Assembly: GCA_024642775.1 (NCBI GenBank)
Contig: JAHEAL010000001.1
Location: 70,130-134,129, forward strand
DNA from: Nitrosomonadales bacterium
Lineage (GTDB): Bacteria; Pseudomonadota; Gammaproteobacteria; Burkholderiales; Methylophilaceae
Direction: 5' to 3'
Length of the DNA stretch: 64,000 nt
Shown: positions 30,051-40,049 of the stretch, one piece after another
How the letters are laid out: each line of letters begins with the position of its first letter
Numbering within the stretch: position 1 is the stretch's first letter
Made by a program: the position numbers and the translations under genes
The notes under the pieces: generated by a model
What the model saw: the letters and a program-made list of their open reading frames with translations, nothing else
What the model was told of the DNA's origin: nothing
Database searches by the model: none

Positions 30051-31444
30051 AAATCCATTTAATAAAATTAATCTTTACCGCTTTCATAGCATTTATGACA
30101 ATTTCCGTAAATGCTTTTCAGTTGGGAAAAATTACTGTTAATTCTAAGCAAGAGCAGCCTCTAAATGCGGATATTGAGGTAATTATCACTAAAACTGATG
30201 ATTTAACTAAAATGGTTCCTTCAATCGCATCTAAAGAAGACTTCGAATCTCAGGGTATTGAAAGACTTCCGGTGCATTCCAATATTGATGCAAATTTTGT
30301 TAAAAATTCTGAAGGAAAAACCTACCTCAAGCTTAAAAGTAGTAATCCAGTAAAAGACCCATTTCTAGATTTACTGATCCAGATTGATTCTGAAAGTGGA
30401 AGAAATTATCGTGAATATACGGTTCTATTAGACCCAGCTGATCCGATGGATAAGATCATTAACGAAAACTTAGAAAAAGATAAAGAGGCGAAAGAAGCTT
30501 CCAAAGAGCCTGCAAAAAAATTAGCTGAAGGTAAATCTGTTGAAATTGAAAAAAAGCCGATCAAATTAGAGGAAAAAAATCCTAAGCAAGTTGAAGAGCA
30601 GGAAATTAAACAAGAGCCTGTAAAAGCTGAAAAAAAAGAATTAAAAGATGAAAAAGTTAATACGGTTAAATCGACTCCTGGAAAAACTCTGTATCAGATA
30701 GGTCGAGAAAATAGTCTTTCGGGGATTACTCTAGAGCAGATGGTAGTGGCTATATTTTTGAATAATAAAAAAGCATTTGCTGAAGAAAATCTAAATGGAT
30801 TGAACAAAAACCAGGTCCTTACTATTCCTAACAAAGAATTTTTTGATGACTTCAGTCATCTAGAGGCTAGAAAAATTTTAAAAGAACAGAATGGTTTGTG
30901 GAAAAAATTAAGTCAATCAGCAGACAAACCAAAGGTTGAAGCAAAGCTTGCTGATAAACCAAAAGTTGAAGCAATATCTGTTGATAAAGCGAAGATTGAT
31001 GCTGAAAATGAAAAAATAAAAAATTTAGAACGTAAACTTGCTGAGGCTGAAAGAAAACTGCAAACGGTTACTGAAAAAAAATTAGATAGCGAAGAAGGTC
31101 TTAATATCGAAGATAAACAAGATATTTTAGAATTTGAAGATATTGGATTTTCTAAAGACATGGAGGAAAATGATGATGTATTTACTTCATCAATAACACC
31201 TAATGATGAAATCAAAGAGACAATAATTACAGATAATGAAAAAAAACAAGACAATCTTTTAATTGTGTTAGTTTTGCTTTTCGTTATCGTTCTTATTGCT
31301 GGTATAGCTTTTATTTTAAGCAAAAAGCGTAAGTCATCAAGCGAGTCATTATTTAGTAATAATGTCACTAATGATTCAGACAATGATGTTATCAATGAGT
31401 TTGGTAATAGTAATATTAATGATGAAAATAAAACTAATTTTTAA
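30047..31444 (+). CDS. fimV: FimV-like LysM membrane protein (short form)
   Basis: A 465-aa envelope protein. Residues 1-23 are a signal peptide ending NAF, followed by FQLGKITVNSKQEQPLNADI, the FimV N-terminal domain. A lysine/glutamate-rich linker (about 145-205) leads to a LysM-like module (GKTLYQIGRENSLSGITLEQ onward), a second charged linker with three 10-residue repeats, and a membrane helix (about 402-424) with a short acidic tail. FimV organises polar type IV pilus and secretion components. Compared with Pseudomonas FimV (over 900 aa) the cytoplasmic TPR and C-terminal FimV domain are missing, so this is a reduced version. Position between asd and truA supports the name. Confidence 0.82.
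   Translation: MKIHLIKLIFTAFIAFMTISVNAFQLGKITVNSKQEQPLNADIEVIITKTDDLTKMVPSIASKEDFESQGIERLPVHSNIDANFVKNSEGKTYLKLKSSNPVKDPFLDLLIQIDSESGRNYREYTVLLDPADPMDKIINENLEKDKEAKEASKEPAKKLAEGKSVEIEKKPIKLEEKNPKQVEEQEIKQEPVKAEKKELKDEKVNTVKSTPGKTLYQIGRENSLSGITLEQMVVAIFLNNKKAFAEENLNGLNKNQVLTIPNKEFFDDFSHLEARKILKEQNGLWKKLSQSADKPKVEAKLADKPKVEAISVDKAKIDAENEKIKNLERKLAEAERKLQTVTEKKLDSEEGLNIEDKQDILEFEDIGFSKDMEENDDVFTSSITPNDEIKETIITDNEKKQDNLLIVLVLLFVIVLIAGIAFILSKKRKSSSESLFSNNVTNDSDNDVINEFGNSNINDENKTNF
30923..31012 (+). repeat. Three tandem 30-bp repeats in fimV
   Basis: Three imperfect direct copies of a 30-bp unit (30923-30952, 30953-30982, 30983-31012), each encoding a version of DKPKVEAxxx. The first two are close; the third has diverged (DKAKIDAENE). 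They sit in the charged linker between the LysM-like module and the membrane helix, where length changes would be tolerated. Confidence 0.8.
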
Positions 31445-32044
31445 TTGTTTGAATTAATCAAATTACTTTCAGTTCTTTTTCTACTTTTTCATGTAAGTAG
31501 TTTTCAATTAACAGAAAATATCTTACTGTTTCTGATTTTATTTTCTTTGCTTAGTTATTTTAAGTTTGAAATTTTAAAGTTTCTATACAAATTAAAATAT
31601 TTAATTGTAAGTATTTTTTTGATCTATCCATTATCAATTCCAGGAGAAATAGTTTTTTCAATTGGAGTAATTCAATTTACTCAGGAAGGTATTTTGATTG
31701 GCTTATCCCAGGTAATTAAGCTATTGAATCTTTTTTTTATTGCTAGAATTTATACGTTAAAAACTAATAACAGTGATGTTATTAATTCAGTAATGTATTT
31801 TGTTTATCCTTTAAAATTCATGTCAATTAACGTTAAAAAAATTCACAAAATGATTTTTCTTTCCTTTGAATATTTTTATCTTTTAAATGAAAGGAATATA
31901 AATTTAAAAAAGCCAATATTTACCCTTAGTAGCTTACTGAATGACACAACTAAATTAAAAGTATCTGTCCCTTCTTTAAAGATTAATTTATTGGGTTACT
32001 TTTATATTTCTTTATTTGTTATTTCAATCATAATGTCTTTATGA
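31445..32044 (+). CDS. CbiQ/EcfT-like membrane protein
   Basis: A 199-aa, very hydrophobic protein with about five membrane helices. The sequence FTQEGILIGLSQVIKLLNLFF followed by a stretch ending FVYPLKFMSINVKKIHKMIF resembles the T component of energy-coupling-factor transporters, in which a cytoplasmic coupling region contacts the ATPases. No EcfA ATPase or S component is nearby. The start is TTG at 31445, immediately after the fimV stop, with no ATG before residue about 118 and no clear ribosome-binding site; translation by coupling to fimV is likely. It overlaps truA by 4 nt. The family call is moderate. Confidence 0.6.
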   Translation: MFELIKLLSVLFLLFHVSSFQLTENILLFLILFSLLSYFKFEILKFLYKLKYLIVSIFLIYPLSIPGEIVFSIGVIQFTQEGILIGLSQVIKLLNLFFIARIYTLKTNNSDVINSVMYFVYPLKFMSINVKKIHKMIFLSFEYFYLLNERNINLKKPIFTLSSLLNDTTKLKVSVPSLKINLLGYFYISLFVISIIMSL

Positions 32045-32817
32045 GATATGCCGCAATTGTAGAATATTTAGGTAAAAATTATTCAGGATTTCAAATTCAA
32101 CCAAATGTTAAGACAATTCAAGGTTGTTTAGAGGATTGTTTATCCAGGATAGCAAACGAGTCAATTAAAATAGAAGCTTCTGGTAGGACTGATGCTGGAG
32201 TACACGCACTCGGCCAGGTTTTTCACTTTGATACCTTATCGGTAAGATCAATAAATTCTTGGGTAAAAGGCACCAATTCATTTTTACCTGATGACATAAA
32301 AATACGATGGATTAATGAAGTAGAGCAAGATTTTCATGCAAGGTTTAATGCCCTTAAGAGAGAATATCAATATTTACTTTATTTAAATAAAACGAAGTCT
32401 GCTATTTGGAATGATCTCTCTGGTTGGTATTCAAGTGACTTAAACTTTTCCATTTTAGATGAAGCACTTTATTTGTTTAAGGGTAAGCATAATTTTAGTA
32501 GTTATCGATCCTCAGAGTGCCAATCAAAAAAACCCATCAAAGAAATTTATGAGGCATCATATATTCATAAAGATTCTTTTATTCTTTTTAAATTTGTTGC
32601 AGATGGATATCTTCATCATCAAATAAGAAATATGATGAGTGTAATATTAGAAGTTGCTTCTGGAAAAAAAGAAAAGGATTATATCGACTTCTTATTTAAG
32701 GTGAAAGACAGAACCAAGGCCTCAAATACTTTTTTACCAAATGGTCTCTATCTTGCTAACATTGAATATGATAAAAAATTCAAAATACCTTTTTTAAATA
32801 ATAAAATATTATTATGA
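32041..32817 (+). CDS. truA: tRNA pseudouridine(38-40) synthase
   Basis: Isomerises U38-U40 in the anticodon stem of tRNAs. The 258-aa length is normal. The catalytic Asp is D51 in GRTDAGVHALGQVFHFD; YFxYGFxG-type N terminus (VEYLGKNYSGFQIQPN), and RNMMSVILEVASGK near the C terminus are typical. Its stop overlaps the trpF start by 4 nt (ATGA). Confidence 0.97.
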   Translation: MRYAAIVEYLGKNYSGFQIQPNVKTIQGCLEDCLSRIANESIKIEASGRTDAGVHALGQVFHFDTLSVRSINSWVKGTNSFLPDDIKIRWINEVEQDFHARFNALKREYQYLLYLNKTKSAIWNDLSGWYSSDLNFSILDEALYLFKGKHNFSSYRSSECQSKKPIKEIYEASYIHKDSFILFKFVADGYLHHQIRNMMSVILEVASGKKEKDYIDFLFKVKDRTKASNTFLPNGLYLANIEYDKKFKIPFLNNKILL

Positions 32818-33443
32818 ATAACATAAAAGTTAAAATTTGCGGAATAACTAATCTACAGGACGCGATGGTTGCTATTGATTGCGGTGCAGACGCTCTCGGT
32901 TTTGTTTTTTTCGAAAAAAGTGCTCGTTATTGTAATCCAGAGAAAGCGCATGAAATTGTTAGACAATTACCCCCATTTATTTCCGTGGTAGGACTTTTTG
33001 TAGATGGTGATAAGGATACTATTCAAAAGATACTCGATAAAAATTTTTTGAATGTTCTGCAATTTCACGGTTCAGAGTCAAGTGCCTATTGCAGCTCATT
33101 TAATTTTCCATTTATTAAAGTAATTCCAGCAAAAAAAGATTTAGATATCACAAAATATAGCACTGATTTTATTGACGCGAAGGCTTTTCTCATTGATACT
33201 TTTGATAGCGAAAGCTTTGGTGGTACTGGAAAAACCTTTGATTGGTCATTAATCCCTAAAAATCTAGCAAAACCATTAATTATTGCGGGCGGGTTAAATG
33301 AAAAAAATGTCGTTGAACTTATTAATTTGGCAAAACCTTATGCAGTGGATGTTAGTGGGGGAGTCGAAGATGGCCAAAAAGGTATAAAAGATAAAATTTT
33401 AATGAAAACATTTATTAAGGCAGTAAAGTATGCAGAATTATAA
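32814..33443 (+). CDS. trpF: Phosphoribosylanthranilate isomerase
   Basis: Third step of tryptophan synthesis (Amadori rearrangement). 209 aa, TIM barrel. Catalytic Cys in VKICGITN (residue 9) and Asp in [27 protein letters not shown] and [16 protein letters not shown] form the phosphate site. It overlaps trpB by 14 nt. trpE, G, D and C are elsewhere, as usual in betaproteobacteria, where trpFBA are separate. Confidence 0.96.
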   Translation: MNNIKVKICGITNLQDAMVAIDCGADALGFVFFEKSARYCNPEKAHEIVRQLPPFISVVGLFVDGDKDTIQKILDKNFLNVLQFHGSESSAYCSSFNFPFIKVIPAKKDLDITKYSTDFIDAKAFLIDTFDSESFGGTGKTFDWSLIPKNLAKPLIIAGGLNEKNVVELINLAKPYAVDVSGGVEDGQKGIKDKILMKTFIKAVKYAEL

Positions 33444-34632
33444 TTTCCCTGACATTGATGGACATTTTGGACCTTATGGAGGAACATTCGTTGCTGAGAC
33501 ACTCATCGAGGCATTAGATGAGCTTAAGGAGATGTATGCTAAATATCGAGATGATAAAGATTTTTTAGCTGAATTTAATCACGATCTTAAGCATTTTGTT
33601 GGTCGACCCAGCCCTATTTATTTTGCAGAACGCTTAACTAATAAAATTGGTGGTGCAAAAATATATTTTAAAAGGGAAGATTTAAATCATACCGGTGCAC
33701 ATAAAGTCAATAACACGGTCGGACAGGCATTGCTTGCAAAAAAAATGGGAAAACCAAGAGTTATTGCAGAAACCGGGGCTGGACAGCATGGTGTAGCAAC
33801 TGCAACAATTGCGGCAAGATTAGGCCTAGAATGTGTCGTTTATATGGGTGCTGAAGATGTTAAACGTCAAAGTCCTAATGTGTATCGAATGAAGTTATTA
33901 GGTGCAACCGTTATCCCGGTCGAAAGTGGCTCCAAAACGTTAAAAGATGCATTAAATGAAGCGCTTAGGGATTGGGTAACAAATGTAAGTAATACCTTTT
34001 ATATTATTGGCACAGTTGCCGGACCTCATCCCTATCCGATGATGGTAAGAGATTTTAACTCCGTTGTGGGAAAAGAGGCTATAACACAAATGGATGAGCT
34101 TGTAGGCTCTCAACCAGATGCAGTCGTTGCTTGTGTTGGAGGCGGATCGAATGCGATGGGTATTTTTTACCCGTATATTTCCTTCAAAGATACAAGGCTA
34201 ATTGGTGTTGAGGCAGCTGGTGATGGAATCGAGACTGGAAGACATGCTGCTCCACTGACCGCAAATAGCCCTATTGGTGTTTTACACGGTAATAGAACTT
34301 ATATGATGCAAAATGAAGAAGGACAAATCATTGAAACCCACTCTGTTTCTGCTGGGCTTGACTATCCTGGTGTTGGCCCAGAACACTCCTGGTTGAAAGA
34401 TATCGGCCGTGCGGAGTATGTAGCAATTAAGGACGATGAAGCATTAGCAGCTTTCCACAATTTGTGCCGAACGGAGGGAATTATTCCAGCTTTGGAGACC
34501 AGCCATGCAATAGCTTATGCTGAAAAACTTGCTAAGGAAATGGGACCAGATAAAACCATCTTAGTAAATTTATCTGGAAGAGGGGATAAAGACATAAACA
34601 CAGTAGCAGGTATAGCTGGAATCAAAATTTAG
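33430..34632 (+). CDS. trpB: Tryptophan synthase beta subunit
   Basis: Joins indole and serine to tryptophan with PLP. 400 aa, normal. PLP lysine K92 in [14 protein letters not shown]; phosphate loop [14 protein letters not shown] near the C terminus. The N terminus ([20 protein letters not shown]) fits relatives. The ATG lies inside the end of trpF, and trpA begins 8 bp after the stop. Confidence 0.98.
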   Translation: MQNYNFPDIDGHFGPYGGTFVAETLIEALDELKEMYAKYRDDKDFLAEFNHDLKHFVGRPSPIYFAERLTNKIGGAKIYFKREDLNHTGAHKVNNTVGQALLAKKMGKPRVIAETGAGQHGVATATIAARLGLECVVYMGAEDVKRQSPNVYRMKLLGATVIPVESGSKTLKDALNEALRDWVTNVSNTFYIIGTVAGPHPYPMMVRDFNSVVGKEAITQMDELVGSQPDAVVACVGGGSNAMGIFYPYISFKDTRLIGVEAAGDGIETGRHAAPLTANSPIGVLHGNRTYMMQNEEGQIIETHSVSAGLDYPGVGPEHSWLKDIGRAEYVAIKDDEALAAFHNLCRTEGIIPALETSHAIAYAEKLAKEMGPDKTILVNLSGRGDKDINTVAGIAGIKI

Positions 34633-34640
34633 GAAAGTAA

Positions 34641-35432
34641 ATGAGCAGAATAGAACAAGTATTTAAAGATCTAAAAAAACAAAACAAAAAGGCTTTGATT
34701 CCATTTATTACTGCAGGGGATCCTTCTGTTGATTTAACCTTAAAAATACTACATCAAATGGTAAAGTCAGGCGCTGATATGATTGAAATTGGAATTCCTT
34801 TTTCTGATCCTATGGCAGATGGTCCAGTCATTCAAAGAGCCAGTGAGCGTGCATTAGCAAATAATGTTGGAATTAAAAAAACTTTTGAAATTGTTAAAGA
34901 CTTCAGATCAACCAATAAAACAACCCCGATTATTTTAATGGGCTATGCTAATCCAATAGAGGCAATTGGACTCGATCAATTTTTAACGCTTTGCAAAGAT
35001 TCGGATATTGACGGTGTGATTACTGTAGATTATCCGCCTGAAGAGTCAGAGAATTACGTAAAAAAACTGAAAGAAATTAATGTTGACGCAATATTTTTAT
35101 TAGCTCCTACAACTGAAAAACAAAGAATTGAGAAGATAATTAAACAAGCTAGTGGTTTTTTGTATTATGTTTCACTAAAAGGCGTAACTGGTGCTCAAAA
35201 TATAGATATTGACCAAGTTAAAGGTAGAGTCCATGAAATTAAAGAACTTACAAATCTGCCAGTTGCAGTCGGCTTCGGTGTTAGAGATCCTGAGACCGCA
35301 AAAAAAGTGGCTGAATTTTCTGACGCGGTTGTGATCGGAAGCAGAATAATTCAAGAGGTTGAGTCATCAAGCGAGGATAACCTTATTCCAAATATTGCTA
35401 GCATTGTTGAGTCAATAAAGGAGGCAATTTAA
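34641..35432 (+). CDS. trpA: Tryptophan synthase alpha subunit
   Basis: Cleaves indole-3-glycerol phosphate and channels indole to TrpB. 263 aa, normal. Catalytic Glu49 ([11 protein letters not shown]) and Asp60 ([10 protein letters not shown]) are present, as is the phosphate loop [21 protein letters not shown] precedes the ATG. accD follows after 1 bp. Confidence 0.97.
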   Translation: MSRIEQVFKDLKKQNKKALIPFITAGDPSVDLTLKILHQMVKSGADMIEIGIPFSDPMADGPVIQRASERALANNVGIKKTFEIVKDFRSTNKTTPIILMGYANPIEAIGLDQFLTLCKDSDIDGVITVDYPPEESENYVKKLKEINVDAIFLLAPTTEKQRIEKIIKQASGFLYYVSLKGVTGAQNIDIDQVKGRVHEIKELTNLPVAVGFGVRDPETAKKVAEFSDAVVIGSRIIQEVESSSEDNLIPNIASIVESIKEAI

Positions 35433-35433
35433 T

Positions 35434-36288
35434 ATGAGTTGGTTGAAAAATGTAATTCCTCCAAAGATTAAGAAGATTGTTGGAACTGTCAAAAAAAGAG
35501 TGCCAGACGGTATTTGGCATAAATGTAAATCTTGTCAGACCGCCCTGTATAACTCCGACCTTGAAAAAAATTTATATGTTTGCCCAAAATGTGATCATCA
35601 TCATAGATTACCAGCCAAAGAGAGATTAAAGCTTTTATTTGACACTGTTGGCCAAAAAGAAATCTTACAAAATATTAAGCCTAAAGATCCGCTCAATTTT
35701 GTTGATACAGCACCTTATAAAGATAAGTTAGCTGAATCCCAAGAAAAATTTCAAACAAATGAGGCATTGATCGTCCTAACTGGAAAGATTGAGTCTGTTC
35801 CAGTCACTGCTGCAGCCTTTGAATTTTCATTCATGGGAGGTTCTATGGGAGCCGCAGTAGGAGAAAGATTTGTTAAAGCTGTAGAATTCTCAATTGAGAA
35901 TAAGACTCCCTTCATTTGTTTTTCTGCAAGCGGAGGTGCAAGAATGCAGGAAGGTTTATTCTCATTAATGCAAATGGCAAAAACTAGCGCAGCATTAACA
36001 TCCTTAAGTAAAGCTAAACTTCCTTTCATCTCAATTTTAACTGATCCAACGATGGGAGGCGTTTCTGCAAGCTTTGCAATGTTGGGCGATGTAATTATTG
36101 CAGAACCTAATGCACTCATTGGTTTTGCAGGACCTAGAGTTATTGAGCAAACTGTTCGAGAAAAGTTACCTAGCGGTTTTCAAAGAGCAGAATTTCTTTT
36201 AGAGCATGGGGCAATTGATTTCATTGTTGATCGTCGTGAGATGCGAAAATCATTGGTAAATATTATTACAAAACTAAATAGGCCTTAA
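35434..36288 (+). CDS. accD: Acetyl-CoA carboxylase carboxyltransferase subunit beta
   Basis: Beta half of the carboxyltransferase that makes malonyl-CoA for fatty acids. 284 aa. The N-terminal zinc ribbon is intact ([11 protein letters not shown], then [10 protein letters not shown]), followed by the crotonase-fold domain with [18 protein letters not shown] and [17 protein letters not shown]. The trpA-accD-folC order is conserved in many proteobacteria. Confidence 0.97.
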   Translation: MSWLKNVIPPKIKKIVGTVKKRVPDGIWHKCKSCQTALYNSDLEKNLYVCPKCDHHHRLPAKERLKLLFDTVGQKEILQNIKPKDPLNFVDTAPYKDKLAESQEKFQTNEALIVLTGKIESVPVTAAAFEFSFMGGSMGAAVGERFVKAVEFSIENKTPFICFSASGGARMQEGLFSLMQMAKTSAALTSLSKAKLPFISILTDPTMGGVSASFAMLGDVIIAEPNALIGFAGPRVIEQTVREKLPSGFQRAEFLLEHGAIDFIVDRREMRKSLVNIITKLNRP

Positions 36289-37536
36289 TTGACCTCCAGT
36301 CTTGAAACATTACTTTCTCATCTTGAGCTTAGAACAAGTAAATTAATTGACCTAAACTTAGAGCGAGTATTGCAGTTAAAAGATAGATTATCTATTAACC
36401 CAAGATTTAAAATTATTACCGTTGCAGGAACTAACGGAAAAGGGAGCATTTGTTTTTATTTAAACGAGTTTTTACTTAAAAAAAATAATTTAAATGTAGG
36501 GCTTTACACCTCACCACATTTTTTTAAATTTAACGAACGTATAAAAATTAATGGTAATGACGTTACCGATCAGGAGTTAGTTGATGCGATTAATTTAATT
36601 TTAAAAAATGATAAAGATCAACATTTAACGTATTTTGAAATCACAACACTGGCTGCAATAATTATTTTTGAAAAATATAAGATTGATATAGCGATTCTCG
36701 AGGTTGGTTTAGGTGGGAGACTTGATGCTGTCAACGCATTTGATTCTAATATTTCAATTATTTCATCTATTGGTATGGATCATACTGAGTACTTAGGAAA
36801 TACTATTAATAAAATAGCCTATGAAAAGTCAGGGGTAATGAGGCCTGAAAAAATATGTATTATTGGAGAGGAAATCAATAATTTAGCACTTATCGAAGCT
36901 GCAGATAAAGTGAAAGCAAAAGCTTTTATTTATAATAAAGATTTCTCTTATAAAAGTATCACCAAAATTTTTAATAAGAAAACCTCAAATCACCACAATA
37001 TTCTCAATAAAGATGAAATTTCAAAGAAAAATTTATCTTGTGCAGTATTTGCTCTTCAAGAACTTGGATTTAATTATGAATATGAGGATTTTATTGATGT
37101 TGCAAATAAAATTTTTTTTGGCAGATTTAATGTCATTGCAGAGTACCCTGAAGTAATTATTGATGTCGCTCATAATGAAGATAGCTTAAAAAATCTGGTT
37201 ATTAAAATTAATAAACTTCCTAAAAAGAGAACGCGGTTTATTTTTTCAATTTTAAAAGATAAAAATTTTAAAGATTTGGTTAGTATATTTAATACCTTGG
37301 ATAATGATTTTGATTGGTTCATTGCCCCTCTTAACACTGATAGAGCTGAGGGGGTTAATACAATAAACTCCGCGTTAACAAAGTCAGGCCATAAGGCTAT
37401 TTATCAATTTAATTCTATTAATGAAGCCTACAAACAGGCTTATAAGGCCTCTGGAAAAGATGATAGAATAATTGTATTCGGCAGTTTTTATGTAATTAGT
37501 GAAGTTTTTAAAGGCCAAGATTATGTCAATAAATAA
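36289..37536 (+). CDS. folC: Bifunctional folylpolyglutamate / dihydrofolate synthase
   Basis: Adds glutamate to dihydropteroate and to tetrahydrofolates. 415 aa. Mur-ligase-type P-loop TVAGTNGKGSICFYLNEF at about residues 44-61, YTSPHFFKFNERI, LEVGLGGRLDAVNAF and DVAHNEDSL are conserved. The start codon is TTG at 36289, directly after the accD stop; no ATG lies near the expected N terminus. It overlaps the SPOR-domain gene by 14 nt when that gene starts at its ATG. Confidence 0.95.
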   Translation: MTSSLETLLSHLELRTSKLIDLNLERVLQLKDRLSINPRFKIITVAGTNGKGSICFYLNEFLLKKNNLNVGLYTSPHFFKFNERIKINGNDVTDQELVDAINLILKNDKDQHLTYFEITTLAAIIIFEKYKIDIAILEVGLGGRLDAVNAFDSNISIISSIGMDHTEYLGNTINKIAYEKSGVMRPEKICIIGEEINNLALIEAADKVKAKAFIYNKDFSYKSITKIFNKKTSNHHNILNKDEISKKNLSCAVFALQELGFNYEYEDFIDVANKIFFGRFNVIAEYPEVIIDVAHNEDSLKNLVIKINKLPKKRTRFIFSILKDKNFKDLVSIFNTLDNDFDWFIAPLNTDRAEGVNTINSALTKSGHKAIYQFNSINEAYKQAYKASGKDDRIIVFGSFYVISEVFKGQDYVNK

Positions 37537-37987
37537 AGATGACCCATTCTCAGAAGCGATACAGTTAAAAAAAGCTAAGAGAAGACTCATTGGTGCAATT
37601 ATCATTTTTGTTTTCTTACTGGTACTATCCATCTTTTTTATTGAAGACCGTTCACTTTTAAATGAAAAAGATCTTAAAATTTCCTTCATAGATGAAAATA
37701 ACCACCCAATTGATGAAATTATCGATGAGGTATCCTCAGAAATATCATCATCTAGCTATTATATTCAGGTCGGAATTTTCTCTGACCTGATGAAGACAAA
37801 ACAACTGTCTGAAAATATAAAAAAAAAAGGAGTGGATTGTAGTATAGATAAATTGCAGATCAAAGACAAAGAAATGTACCGTATTAAAACTATAAGCTAT
37901 GAATCTTTTTCTGATGCTGAAAAAATTTTAGAAATCTTACAAAGTAATAAAGTAGGTGGCATCATAAAAAATAATAATAATTTATGA
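37523..37987 (+). CDS. SPOR-domain membrane protein (DedD-like)
   Basis: A 154-aa inner-membrane protein with one helix (about 22-42) and a C-terminal SPOR domain (about 78-150, SSSYYIQVGIFSDLMKTKQL onward) that binds denuded peptidoglycan at the division septum. I choose ATG 37523 (MSINKDDPFSEAIQLKKAKRR) over GTG 37499: the longer form adds only residues coded within folC, and AAAGG lies about 9 nt before the ATG. The folC-dedD-cvpA-purF order is the same as in E. coli, supporting the DedD-like label, although sequence similarity outside SPOR is low. Confidence 0.85.
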   Translation: MSINKDDPFSEAIQLKKAKRRLIGAIIIFVFLLVLSIFFIEDRSLLNEKDLKISFIDENNHPIDEIIDEVSSEISSSSYYIQVGIFSDLMKTKQLSENIKKKGVDCSIDKLQIKDKEMYRIKTISYESFSDAEKILEILQSNKVGGIIKNNNNL

Positions 37988-38499
37988 CCACTTTTGACTA
38001 TTTTGTTTTATTTGTTTTATTAGTTTCATCTCTGTATGGTTTTTATAGGGGGTTAGTAAAAGAAGTTCTATCAATTGTGGGTTTGGTGTTATCTTTTTAT
38101 CTTGCTTCACGATACTCTGATTTACTTATTGGATTGCTGCCTATTAATGAGCCAGCTGAATGGGCAAACCTTTTTGCTTTTATAGTTATTTTTATCTCTA
38201 CGTTAATTTTTTTCTCAATTTTATCTAAGTTGATTACTAAAATTATTAAAGCTTCCGGATTGAGTTTCTTAAATCGAATTCTTGGAATGAGTTTTGGTAT
38301 CCTAAGAGGATTATTTTTTATTTTATTGCTTGTTTATGTTGCTAATCTAATACCATTCATAAATCTGATTAATAAAGAAAATTCAATTCTTATGCCATTT
38401 TTAGATCCAATCTTTGCAATTGTTTTGGACTATTTGCCAAAATACCAGCCAACCCATGTAGAATATGAATATCAAGAAATTACTAGGGAGTTATTCTAA
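37984..38499 (+). CDS. cvpA: CvpA family membrane protein
   Basis: A 171-aa protein with four hydrophobic helices. TTFDYFVLFVLLVSSLYGFYRG and the GLVKEVLSIVGLVLSFYLA stretch are the CvpA family start, with FLNRILGMSFGILRG in the second half. In E. coli CvpA is needed for colicin V secretion and for envelope/bile resistance; its biochemical role is unclear. It overlaps both neighbours (4 nt with the SPOR gene, 1 nt with purF) in the usual cvpA-purF pair. Confidence 0.93.
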   Translation: MTTFDYFVLFVLLVSSLYGFYRGLVKEVLSIVGLVLSFYLASRYSDLLIGLLPINEPAEWANLFAFIVIFISTLIFFSILSKLITKIIKASGLSFLNRILGMSFGILRGLFFILLLVYVANLIPFINLINKENSILMPFLDPIFAIVLDYLPKYQPTHVEYEYQEITRELF

Positions 38500-40049
38500 T
38501 GTGTGGAGTCATTGGTATTGTCTCTAATAATCCTGTAAATCAGTTGCTCTATGATGGCTTACTGGTTCTTCAACATAGGGGCCAAGATGCTGCTGGAATT
38601 GTTACTACAGATGGTAACAGGTTCTATATGCACAAAAATAATGGCCTCGTAAAAGATGTTTTCCAAACGCGACACATGCGAAATCTTATTGGAAATGCCG
38701 GTATAGCACATGTGCGTTACCCAACAGCTGGTTCATCATCAGCTGCTGAAGCTCAACCTTTTTATGTAAATTCACCTTTTGGAATTGTGTTAGGCCATAA
38801 CGGAAACCTTACTAATTCAGATAAACTCAAGGAAGATATGTTTAAACAGGATTTGAGGCATATTAATACCAACTCAGATTCTGAAGTATTGATTAATGTT
38901 TTAGCTCATGAATTGGTTGAGTCATCAAAAAAAAGTGTTTTAACGTCTGATGTTATTTTCGATGCGGTAACATCTTTATATCATAGATGTAATGGAGCAT
39001 TTGCAGTTGTTTCGATGATAGCCAACTTTGGTCTCTTGGCTTTCCGAGATCAGCATGGTATTAGACCCCTGGTTATAGGTAAAAGGGATACTGAGGATGG
39101 ACCAGAATATGTAGTTGCTTCAGAAAGTGTTGCTTTGGATGTTCTCGGATTTGAGCTCCTTAGAGACGTGGAGCCAGGAGAAGCTATTTTTATAGATCTC
39201 AATGGTAACTTTTTTTCTAAGAAATGTGTTTCAAATAAGAAGAAAAGTCCATGTATTTTTGAGTATGTTTATTTAGCAAGACCGGATTCTGTTCTTGATG
39301 GCATTTCTGTTTATCAAACAAGGTTAAATATGGGCGACTCCTTGGCAAAAAGAATCAAAGAAAAATGGAAAGATGAAAATATCGATGTTGTTATTCCAAT
39401 TCCCGATACTAGCAGACCATCTGCACTTCAAGTGGCATTAAAATTAAATATTGATTTTAAAGAAGGATTTGTTAAAAATAGGTACATTGGTAGAACGTTT
39501 ATTATGCCGGGACAAGCTGTTAGAAAAAAATCGGTAAGACAAAAACTTAATCCTATAAGTATTGAATTTAAAAATAAAAATGTTCTTCTAATAGATGATT
39601 CTATAGTTCGAGGAACAACTTCAAAAGAAATTGTTGAGATGGCTAGGGATGCTGGAGCAAAAAAAGTCTTTCTTGCATCTGCAGCCCCACCAGTTAAATT
39701 TCCAAATGTTTATGGTATCGACATGCCATCACGGAATGAATTAATTGCTTTTAATAAAACTGAGGTAGAAATATGTAAAGAAATTGGTGCTGATGGAGTA
39801 ATTTATCAGAATCTTGATGATTTAAAATCAGGAATCAGCAAAGAAAATAAAGTCTTAACAAACTTTGATTCATCCTGCTTTGATGGAAAATATGTAACCA
39901 ATGACATTAGTGAGGATTATTTAAATATGATTGAATCTTTAAGGGCAGACTCAAGCAGTAATCAAAAGCCAAAAAACTCAATTACTCAATTAGATTTAAA
40001 TCTAATCACTAGCGAAGACAATGATGTCGATGATGTCATTGAGCTATAA
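38499..40049 (+). CDS. purF: Amidophosphoribosyltransferase
   Basis: First committed step of purine synthesis, from PRPP and glutamine. 516 aa. The N-terminal nucleophile Cys2 is exposed after Met removal (MCGVIGIVS), followed by glutaminase residues (HRGQDAAGI, GHNGNL). The PRPP loop is VLLIDDSIVRGTTSKEIV. The last about 40 residues form an acidic, poorly conserved tail ending EDNDVDDVIEL. It is the last gene of the long run begun at argD; 106 bp follow before metZ. Confidence 0.97.
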   Translation: MCGVIGIVSNNPVNQLLYDGLLVLQHRGQDAAGIVTTDGNRFYMHKNNGLVKDVFQTRHMRNLIGNAGIAHVRYPTAGSSSAAEAQPFYVNSPFGIVLGHNGNLTNSDKLKEDMFKQDLRHINTNSDSEVLINVLAHELVESSKKSVLTSDVIFDAVTSLYHRCNGAFAVVSMIANFGLLAFRDQHGIRPLVIGKRDTEDGPEYVVASESVALDVLGFELLRDVEPGEAIFIDLNGNFFSKKCVSNKKKSPCIFEYVYLARPDSVLDGISVYQTRLNMGDSLAKRIKEKWKDENIDVVIPIPDTSRPSALQVALKLNIDFKEGFVKNRYIGRTFIMPGQAVRKKSVRQKLNPISIEFKNKNVLLIDDSIVRGTTSKEIVEMARDAGAKKVFLASAAPPVKFPNVYGIDMPSRNELIAFNKTEVEICKEIGADGVIYQNLDDLKSGISKENKVLTNFDSSCFDGKYVTNDISEDYLNMIESLRADSSSNQKPKNSITQLDLNLITSEDNDVDDVIEL

